A DNA stretch of 64,000 nucleotides, taken from positions 379,719,269 through 379,783,268 of the forward strand of contig OY856186.1 of assembly GCA_963693315.1 (NCBI GenBank). The letters are read 5' to 3'. The notes beneath the pieces were generated by a model. That model made no database searches. It had not been told where the DNA came from and worked only from the letters and a program-made list of their open reading frames with translations. A program made the position numbers and the translations under genes. Positions 57,039-64,000 of the stretch are shown piece by piece; the first letter of the stretch is position 1; each line of letters begins with the position of its first letter. This DNA comes from Diogma glabrata. Taxonomy: Eukaryota; Arthropoda; Insecta; Diptera; Cylindrotomidae.

Positions 57039-58329
57039 TACGGTTGTGGCCGTAATTGGCTTTCTTTATCGGCCGATAACCGATTAATTGCCTGCCGATT
57101 ATTTGATGGAAATTAGTTAAACAAATTTGCGCAAAGCATTTTTGAATTAAACTATTAGTTAGAACGCAAGACTTTTCTTCACAAGTCGGTACAATGCAAA
57201 ATCGGGACGCTTTGCAATCATAGTTTAAAATGTTATGCGAACGTCGCTATTATTTATTTATTTTTAGTATTAGCTCCGAAAAATGATTACTTTTAGAACT
57301 GTTTAGAGTCCGCAAAATTGTATTTTAGCGGCCTAGTACTTAAAGTTGTTATGCCAACACTTTAGCGGATTCAAAATTTGTTTTCATTTTATATTATAAT
57401 TATTTTCAAATTATAATCACAATTGCTTTGATAAATTTTGTTCAAAAATCAAATTTTTAGGTACGCAAGAATACAAATTAAGCAATAAATTAGAAAAAAA
57501 AATCTTAAGAGCTAATACAAAAAAACGTTGTATGCAACACGTACGCAAATGGCTTTAGCAGACTCATCTTCATATTACAGACTCGGCTAGCGCTTCGTCC
57601 GGAAACATTACGATTCGTCCGCTAAAACCATATTTTGCGTAATGTACATAATGTCGGCAATATTTTAAATAAAAAAATTCTGTAACTGTTGAAAGCGGTG
57701 TTTTGCATTTTTCTGGCAACTATTTTCTTTTCGTTGTTAAAACAATCTGCCGCTCTCGATTTATTTTTTACCCAATATCTAGGTTGACTGTAGCACATTT
57801 GGTGAATTTATGTATCTAAGAACGAATTTGTTGTCATTATTTCCAGCATGGTTAGTCTGGTATGGCAATAATAAAAACTTACATATTTATAAGACAGAAG
57901 CCATGGATGGCAAACTTCGAGAATCACACTGCCATTGTGAACCGTACGAGAAACTTTGCACCGAATATTTTAACACAAACCGAGATTTTATAATCCGAAA
58001 GGAACCATTTACAGAGGCAGGAAGTTTGGCAAAATTTAAAAAAAATTATATGTCGATGGCAGTAACTATAGTACTTCATTTAAAAACAGCATTATTTTAA
58101 ATTAATTTGTTTCAAAAAAATGCAGAAATACATAAACAGATTTCTCATATTTTTAAGCAACCCCCAATCAAGTATGGCTGACTATGGTGTTTTATTATTT
58201 ATAATTTGTAGTGTTTAAAATGCAAACAATTAAATTAATCGACCAATTAATCTGACAAAAAAACCGATATCAATTAATCAGCAAAATTGCCGATTACCGA
58301 TTATCTTCCGATTAATCGGTGCAACCCTA
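57039..58329. mobile_element. hAT-like non-autonomous element, 1291 bp
   Basis: Ends TACGGTTG / CAACCCTA (terminal inverted repeat with one mismatch in 8), followed by diverged CCGATTAATCGG-type sequence at both ends. Exact 8-bp TSD. Removal restores the LINE text (VYF then NSAKTQPLIF-like). Only one unrecognised ORF (57810-58100, +, 96 residues, MYLRTNLLSLFPAWLVWYGN) is present, so no transposase. It contains the hairpin at 57525-57653. Confidence 0.82.
57525..57653. repeat. Hairpin element inside the hAT-like element
   Basis: The left arm (TTGTATGCAACACGTACGCA ... AGACTCGGC) pairs imperfectly with the right arm (GCTTCGTCCGG ... TTTTGCGTAATGTACATAAT). The tip is CTCGGCTAGCGCTTCG. Same architecture as the other hairpins in the window. 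Confidence 0.75.
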
Positions 58330-58337
58330 ATTTTAAT

Positions 58338-59280
58338 TCTGCCAAAACACAGCCATTAATTTTTCCAGATCGAACAACAAGTTTTCAAACGATATTTCAA
58401 TTAGTATTATATGTGACTAAGAAATAGACGAATGTGAAAGCATTCAGTTATTGGGTGTCTTAATTTCTAACGACTTACTCTGGAACTATCGTTTAATTGC
58501 GATAGCACAGGCAGAGGAATCTCAGGCCTCATCAATAGATATCAAAAATTCACACCGCATCAATTACTCCATGGCTCTGCAAACCATAGAGTTTGCGTGT
58601 CAGGACAAGTTCCGTCTCGTGCAACCTCCATTATTTTTTATTTATTATTTCTTAATCTCTCTTTCTACACCTATTTGTAACTCCTATATTTGCCCCCATA
58701 TAGAGCATTGTGGTTTTGGACCCTACTCAAAACAAGCTATACGAATTGTGGAAGATTAAAATTTAACATCAAATCTTGATTACTTACAACGCCATCGCAC
58801 TTGCTAAACTTGTTGTTTTTAATAAATGTCGTCACCAGCAGTGCTCGGATGCAATCGAATTAATCTTACCTCTATCATATTCGTTTCCCCTATGCAAAAA
58901 ATCAGGTTGTTGAGATCAGATCAGTCACTGTTATAAACAGAATGCATAGACGTTTCTTTGTCCTTTCACGCCTTTAAAGGTTTAGAAAAAACGTCAACAC
59001 CTCAGAACGCATGCTGTTGTGCGACCAAGCCTTAAAAAGAATTTATGTGTTTTTGCGACACATATTATAATTCCTATTACCAACACTTTTTATTAAAAAA
59101 CAGTCACATATCTGGCCAAAGATCGACCGTTTATCTTATCTAAAAACAGTCACCCACACATCTCTGGTTGTCTTCTGAAAATTGACCGCCTTCTGATTAC
59201 ACTATCAACAATAGTTTAAACAACATTTTTTGGTATTCATACAAGAACAAAATAATCGTGCAAAACGTATATTTTGTGAA
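58338..59280 (+). pseudogene. Jockey-like LINE, RT C-terminal part
   Basis: Resumes after the hAT-like element with ISAKTQ-type text, IQLLGVLISNDLLWNYRLIA (58440-58500) and a C-terminal domain (ICPHIEHCGFGPYSKQAIRI, 58690-58755; later SLQRHRT-like and a CLLKIDRLL block). Many frameshifts. The 3' end is probably before 59339, where the bracketing repeat begins. Confidence 0.75.
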
Positions 59281-59338
59281 CCGTGTTAATTCAAATGTAT
59301 TTGGTGAAACGTGTTATTTCAAAATCGTTTAAAAAAAG

Positions 59339-59366
59339 ACCGTTTAAAAAAAGAGTTGGGTGTACT
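59339..59366. repeat. Right copy of the 28-bp bracketing inverted repeat
   Basis: Exact reverse complement of 42971-42998. Confidence 0.7.
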
Positions 59367-59591
59367 TCAATAATAACACAATCAAAAAAGAGGGAAAAAA
59401 TAATAGAATCAATTTTGGCCTCTCCATCACAACTCGCAACGGAAATAGTTTTAGTACATTTTTTATATGGATGTTAACGCTGGGGCCTTACTCTGACATT
59501 CTATAGCCTTTGTTTTCAAAACAATAGTTCTTGTCGACCAATTTAAAATCTCATACTCTTACATTCGATAAGTCAAGAAAATTTTTTCTAC

Positions 59592-60360
59592 AGGGTCATT
59601 CCAAAGTGACTAACGTAATATTTATACCGAAATTCACAACTTTGTTTCCTTATAACTAAAATAGTAAAGATTATTTTAAGCACTTGTTGATTTTTTAAAA
59701 TGTAAATCGAGCTTATTTATCTAAATCAGAAAGCTTTTTTATTTAAATTAAAATGTTTAAATATTTTTTTAATAAAAATGTAAATGTGACTAACGTAACA
59801 TTTTTTATACCATTAAATTAACCCCTAAATTATGAAGCAAAATTCTCTAGATGTTAAAAATGTACATAAAATTTATTGATAAGTTTCTTCAATGTAATTA
59901 ATGTATTTTTTAAAAAAGCCAATAACTTTCTAAAAAATATGTTAGTTTTTCATAAATTGACGCTTTTGATTTAAATGATGTGTGACTAACGTAACGTGAC
60001 TAACGTAACACAAAAGAATTCATGTATTTAGAATGCTTTCCTCATTTATTTGGAAAGCAAAGCAGTCCGATTCAGACACTCCAAACTTTAGCTTACAGAA
60101 AATAAAAAGTCTAAAACAATTCAGTTTATTATATTTGTGCTATGCTATATTCTTTTTAGATATATTTTAATTCGTATATTAAGCCTTTTTCACAACCATG
60201 CGCTTAATTGCATTCTAAAAAAAATAACTATATTGGGATTTTCACAGTTGTTGCCATATCTTATAGTAAAATATATGAAAAAAAAATTAAAGGTCAGAGT
60301 TATAGTTTTGTGAAGAAAAATAATTTAGCTTGAAGGTTGACTTTAAAATGAAATGACCCT
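59592..60360. mobile_element. 769-bp element with 12-bp TIRs and GTGACTAACGTAACA motifs
   Basis: Ends AGGGTCATTCCA / (rc) AGGGTCATTTCA, 11 of 12 matching. Inside, GTGACTAACGTAA occurs near 59606, 59787, 59981 and 59995. No ORF. Related to the broken element at 32496-33890. Target duplication unclear. Confidence 0.65.
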
Positions 60361-60484
60361 ACAATTTTATTAAGTGTTGTCAGCAGTAAAAATAAAAAAT
60401 CTATTACCGTTTTATATTAAATATGTCAACAAACGTCAATTTCTTATTAGTAATTAATGTCAATAGTGAATTTAATAGTTATTT

Positions 60485-60599
60485 GTTTAACTAGGCAGCA
60501 AAGTAGTAGATTGACTGCCGCGGCTGATAGTTCATAGCCGAGCGAGCGAGGCTAGGAATTCAGCCAAGGCAGTCAATCTACCTTGCTGCCGAGTTGAAC
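60485..60599. repeat. Hairpin element with GCCGAGCGAGCGAGGC tip
   Basis: The left arm (TAGGCAGCAAAGTAGTAGAT then TGACTGCC) pairs with the right arm (GGCAGTCAATCTACCTTGCT then GCC). The tip is itself palindromic and GC-rich. Confidence 0.85.
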
Positions 60600-60602
60600 A
60601 TA

Positions 60603-60866
60603 TAATTTTTTCTCCGATTAATTACAATGATATGTAATTTAATAATTATTACTTTAAAAATTCAGCAAAATTTTAAAAATGAAAAAAAAAATCGATTAAA
60701 AAAATTTTTTTTTTAATCGCAATATCTGTTTATTTCTATGAAGTCTAATTATTTTGCTGCCTAGGCAGCATAGTACTTGCTTTGCTGCCTAGGCAGGAAA
60801 AGTGCCACTTTGCTGACTGAAATAAGTCTGCAAAATTTATATTTGCTGTCTATCGGAGAAAAACAT
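60603..60866. repeat. Small TIR element with TTTTTCTCCGAT ends
   Basis: TTTTTCTCCGAT (60604) is mirrored by ATCGGAGAAAAA (60853). Inside are repeated CTGCCTAGGCAG palindromes (60760-60800). It directly follows the hairpin at 60485-60599 and shares its GGCAGC words. Confidence 0.55.
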
Positions 60867-61000
60867 ATTTGTGAATAAAATAATAATTTTTTCAATGTTT
60901 ATAACTTTTAAAAATAAAATCAATATTTAAGAAACCTACTACAGTTTTTACTTTACACTAAACATATCATCATATACATTTTGTTGTTTGTATCAAATAA

Positions 61001-61123
61001 AAATGGACTCTCTTGCGTTTTATGTATCCGAAAATGAAAATATAGTGATGAGGATGATGATGTTGATGTTGAGCGTAAAGATTTGAATATTCAAAGAAAA
61101 AATTTAAGATTAAAGTCTAACAA
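61001..61123 (+). pseudogene. PIF/Harbinger transposase N-terminus (left half)
   Basis: MDSLAFYVSENENI followed after a shift by SDEDDDVDVERKDLNIQRKN, the acidic start typical of Harbinger/HARBI1-type transposases. The downstream half is at 62165-62395. AAATTTAAGATTAAAGTCT is duplicated just after it (61107-61146). Confidence 0.55.
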
Positions 61124-61249
61124 ATTTAAGATTAAAGTCTAAAGTCTAATGTAACTAATAGCGAGAAAGTATAAAATGAAATAAAAGCATAACTACATTA
61201 CAATGAAAATTTGACTAAATTTTATTTTTTTTATCGTTTATCTTGTGAC

Positions 61250-61870
61250 ATCAACGTCCAACAAAAAATCGTGGCTAGAATTTTCTAGGACGAACTACGA
61301 CTACAACAATAGTAGGCAGGCAGAAATATTTCCCACATCACAGAACCTGACACAAATTGTAAAATGCTCCACTCTCCCTCCTCGTAATAGTGGTGATAAG
61401 AGTTTTCTTCTAGATCGCTTTCTCACATCTATGCTGAATATTACGAGTGGAAATTCTGTTCAAAACTGGTTTATTAAAAACTGTAGTTCCCAAATCACAC
61501 CAAGACTCGCCGAAGTTTTTTGGAAAGTTTCCCTTTTGACTGTTATTGTTTGTATACTGACAATGTAAATGTTTCTGCCCAAAACTTTATTGAAACCTTT
61601 CAATTTAATGATGATTTCAATAATGAAATACTGATAAAACTATTTGATTTCCAAAGCAGCCAATTTGGCGCTTCAAAAAAATTGATTGTTTAATATTTGG
61701 ATCCATGACAAAAATCCCTTAAATCGTTCCCAATATCTCAAGGCCAATGAAATATCAAACCAGATAATCTCGGGGACGTTCAATACACAAAATTGTAAAA
61801 AAGCGTCCATCATACCTCAGAACGCATGTTTTTGTGTATCAAAGGTCTTAAAAGGTGTCTTTGTGTTGTG
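61250..61870 (+). pseudogene. LINE endonuclease/linker fragment inserted in Harbinger relic
   Basis: NLTQIV, then CSTLPPRNSGDKSFLLDRFL with TSMLNIT matches the jockey endonuclease C-terminus (LDxFLTSNP). Next is a linker (DNVNVSAQNFIETFQFNDDF). Related DNA is found at 43292-43600 and 58985-59100, so it belongs to the LINE family at 56-59 kb. Frameshifted. Confidence 0.7.
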
Positions 61871-61889
61871 ACACATATTCTCTGTCTCT

Positions 61890-62075
61890 CTCTGGCGTTT
61901 ACATCCCATGAAGGGATTTTGCCGTCTGTGCAATAAGCTTCCAATCATCTCGTTCCATGGGATTGACCCCAGTTTCGACATCCTATATCACGAAGGTCTT
62001 GGATGATGTCATCACGCCAGCGTTGTCTAGGTCTTCCTCTTCGACGAACACCAGCTGGTTGTTGTAGGGACGTTT
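61890..62075 (-). pseudogene. C-terminal end of another LINE
   Basis: The minus strand reads AGVRRRGRPRQRWRDDIIQD, LRDIGCRNWG, then after a shift EAYCTDGKIPSWD-like text. The GRPxxRWxDD(I/V)xxDL...W pattern ends many LINE ORF2 proteins. Fragment only. Confidence 0.75.
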
Positions 62076-62164
62076 TTTTAATCATTCACATATTGACACA
62101 TATTGTAATTCCCTTATTGCAACACTTTTTATTAAAAACAAAAATATAAAATTGTTGATTCAAA

Positions 62165-62395
62165 CAATTATTTCGATTGTCGAAAGAAGCATTTCAATAT
62201 GTGGTAAAAGAAATTGAAGGAGAATACCCACCAAAAACAAACAGTAGTATAAATCCAACAATAAAATTAGGTGCTACTCTTCGATTTCTTGCACAAGGCA
62301 TCTACCAAAAAAGTGTTTACATGATTTACATTGTGGATTATCTCAACAAAGCATCAGCAGAGTTATCACAGACAATTAATACAGACAATTAATAT
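62165..62395 (+). pseudogene. PIF/Harbinger transposase (right half)
   Basis: FRLSKEAFQYVVKEIEGEYP, then IKLGATLRFLAQGIYQKSV and, after a one-base shift, DLHCGLSQQSISRVITDN. This is the helix-turn-helix region that precedes the DDE domain in Harbinger/HARBI1-type transposases (SxxTF..LL, LLATLRFLATG, S.VSR.I). The DDE domain itself is missing. Confidence 0.75.
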
Positions 62396-62430
62396 CATGC
62401 AGAGAAAATTGTGCTCAAAGTGGATATCGT

Positions 62431-62720
62431 TTAAGCGCAGTGTATTACATTGCATATTGTATTAGTCATCGTGTCAAGCTGAGATGCCTGTTTTTGGGCG
62501 AAGTGCAATATATTGCATATTAAATTTGTCATCGTGTCAAGCTGAAATGCCTGTTTAGGCGCAGTGTATTATATTGCATATTATATTTGTCATCGTGTCA
62601 TGCAAAAGCCTGTTTAGGCGCATTGAGTTATAGTGCATATTATTATAGCCTGTTTTATGATTTTCTTACTTGTCTTCGTTTAATGCTGAAATGTCTGTTT
62701 AGGCGCAACAAATTATATTA
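62431..62720. repeat. ~61-bp minisatellite, 4-5 units
   Basis: Units built on GGCGCAGTGTATTATATTGC, TTGTCATCGTGTCAAGCTGA and AATGCCTGTTTA start near 62435, 62498, 62558, 62618 and 62702. The fourth is longer and diverged. Confidence 0.85.
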
Positions 62721-62879
62721 CATATTTGTACAGTTATAATCTCCAGAGTCGTGGTCATTAATTCATCTTAGTCTTCAAATAAAATACAGTCCACTTAAAT
62801 TATTATCGAAAGCTGCGACAGTGAATTAGCTGAAACTTGAAACTGTTGAAGCTCTTCTTCAATAGAGGTGTGAGCCTCC
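62707..62879. repeat. 173-bp direct repeat, copy 1
   Basis: About 93% alike by eye to 63828-64000 in the same orientation, 1121 bp apart. The second copy runs off the window. Confidence 0.85.
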
Positions 62880-63095
62880 ATAGTCATGTACAACACATTC
62901 AGGAAATTTAGAAGTTTTAACGACCAATAAATAAAAATTTTCTTTTAAAGTTTGAACCAAACAGTCCTCACACTGTTCATACTATATATAAAACATTGTT
63001 CCGTACTATCAACAACTTTAAAATCAAACCATAAAATAATTCTGGCATTTCCAGCGTTTCCCTATATTTTATTTTATTTCAAAATACTTAACCTG

Positions 63096-63341
63096 TTAAA
63101 ATGCAATATTTAAAAATATACTTTTTACTGTTTATTTTTAAATTTATTTATAATAATAAAACTTCCTTATAGTAACAATTTGATTTTTATTTTTTTATTT
63201 CAAAGAATATCGATTTCGACTTACGTCATCCTCAGTTCTTAAAAAAATAAAAATCAAACTGTTACTATAAGGAAGTTTTATTATTATAAATAAATTTAAA
63301 AATAAACAGTAAAAAGTATATTTTTAAATATTGCATTTTAA
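63096..63341. repeat. Near-perfect palindrome, ~102-bp arms
   Basis: The left arm 63096-63197 and right arm 63240-63341 differ at only a few positions; the spacer of ~42 bp contains ACTTACGTCATCCTCAG. The word TACTTAACCTGTT lies just left of the palindrome (about 63086) and again at about 63403. Confidence 0.9.
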
Positions 63342-63447
63342 TTCAAAAGTGACAAAAGCACACAAACAGTGAATAATATGGAAAACCGTAATAACACATA
63401 TACTTAACCTGTTCTTATTTCGCATGCGTTAAATGAAATAACGTAAA

Positions 63448-63750
63448 TTGATCATGCGCAAAAGCGTTATTGCTGAATTATTCATTAGATACAGCGTGGC
63501 AATGCTCAGCGTGAAGCAATTCAGAACCTACGTGGAGGTTCACAAATTTAATATTGTGACTGACCACTCGAGTCTAAAGTGGCTTAAGTCACAGCAAGAT
63601 ATGAGTGGCCGATTAGCTAGGTGGAGTTTGAATATTTGAATTTTTCAATTATTAATAGTAAAGGGACTCAAAACGTAGTACCTGACGGTCTGTATGATGA
63701 CAGTGAACAACTCGAAATGAAAATTATCGAAGCCAAGAATACATAGATAT
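63448..63750 (+). pseudogene. Gypsy RNase H relic
   Basis: VKQFRTYVEVHKFNIVTDHS then SLKWLKSQQDMSGRLARWSL, and after one shift INSKGTQNVVPDGL, match the C-terminal half of gypsy RNase H (..F..YVEG..F...TDH.SL.WL, NVV.DALSR). Nothing else of the element is recognisable. Confidence 0.75.
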
Positions 63751-63827
63751 GATAACCAAAGTACAGCTCTCTCACCAACATTTTCCGTTAGTAAAACATT
63801 TGAATGGAAAGCTAAACATGCGTATAG

Positions 63828-64000
63828 AACAAACTATATTACATATTTGTATAGTTACAATCTCCAGAGTCGCGGTCATTAATTCATCATAGTCTTCAAA
63901 TAAAATACAGTCCACTGAAATTATTATCGGAGGCTGCGACAGTGGACTAGCTGAAACTTGAAACTGCTGAAACTCTTCTTCAATCGAGATGTGAGCCTCC
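63828..64000. repeat. 173-bp direct repeat, copy 2 (cut by window end)
   Basis: See 62707-62879. The pair encloses the palindrome and the gypsy RNase H relic, so it could be remnants of LTRs or a simple segmental duplication. Confidence 0.85.

Noticed and set aside
62431..62720. CRISPR-like regularly spaced repeats
   Set aside because: Whole units are repeated without unique spacers, in an insect-type genome; a minisatellite.

Overview
The window is animal, almost certainly insect, nuclear DNA. The base composition is strongly AT-rich and carries long (AT)n and AAATAAATT-type arrays. The one intact host gene I recognise encodes a divergent insect ionotropic receptor (25325-27229). The transposons are typical of arthropods: jockey-like and RNase-H-bearing LINEs, Ty3/gypsy, hAT-like, Merlin, PIF/Harbinger, Polinton/Maverick and a CACTA/EnSpm-like element. 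Species and order cannot be fixed from the sequence; a fly-like insect is plausible but is inference. The second trace of a host gene is a decayed APC (adenomatous polyposis coli) armadillo-repeat pseudogene at 18360-18780.

Layout, left to right. 0.4-2.6 kb: Polinton-type integrase with chromodomain, beside two unrecognised small ORFs. 3.3-4.0 kb: broken Merlin transposase. 4.6-7.1 kb: 5'-truncated jockey-like LINE with a likely 9-bp target duplication. 7.7-9.4 kb: foldback and MITE-like elements. 11.3-14.9 kb: unassigned GC-richer island, 1.4 kb of AT-rich array, (AT)n and a 200-N gap. 14.9-18.3 kb: gypsy pol fragment and its 3' tail. 18.4-18.8 kb: APC relic. 21-24.9 kb: dispersed repeats and an old gypsy relic. 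25.3-27.2 kb: ionotropic receptor gene. 28.4-30 kb: LINE relic and tandem repeat. 32-36 kb: several inverted-repeat elements and a ~60-bp minisatellite. 37.96-42.54 kb: 4.6-kb hAT-like element with an exact 8-bp target duplication and other elements inside it.

43-59.4 kb is a nested stack. A jockey-like LINE (+) was split by a CACTA/EnSpm-like element (43658-56015, two genes on the minus strand). That element was split by a nearly complete gypsy element (49465-55669, LTRs identical as read apart from one indel, TSD AAAC). The gypsy pol gene was split by a 130-bp insert with a 9-bp target duplication. The insert carries a hammerhead ribozyme core of the type found in Penelope-like elements. 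The same LINE was also hit by a 1.3-kb hAT-like element (57039-58329, 8-bp TSD). The stack is flanked by a 28-bp inverted repeat. 59.6-64 kb: more foldback elements, a Harbinger relic split by LINE sequence, a 61-bp minisatellite, a long near-perfect palindrome and an old gypsy RNase H relic.

The most notable items are the ribozyme-bearing insert, the dated nest around it, the APC relic, and a recurring class of hairpin elements that share architecture but not sequence.
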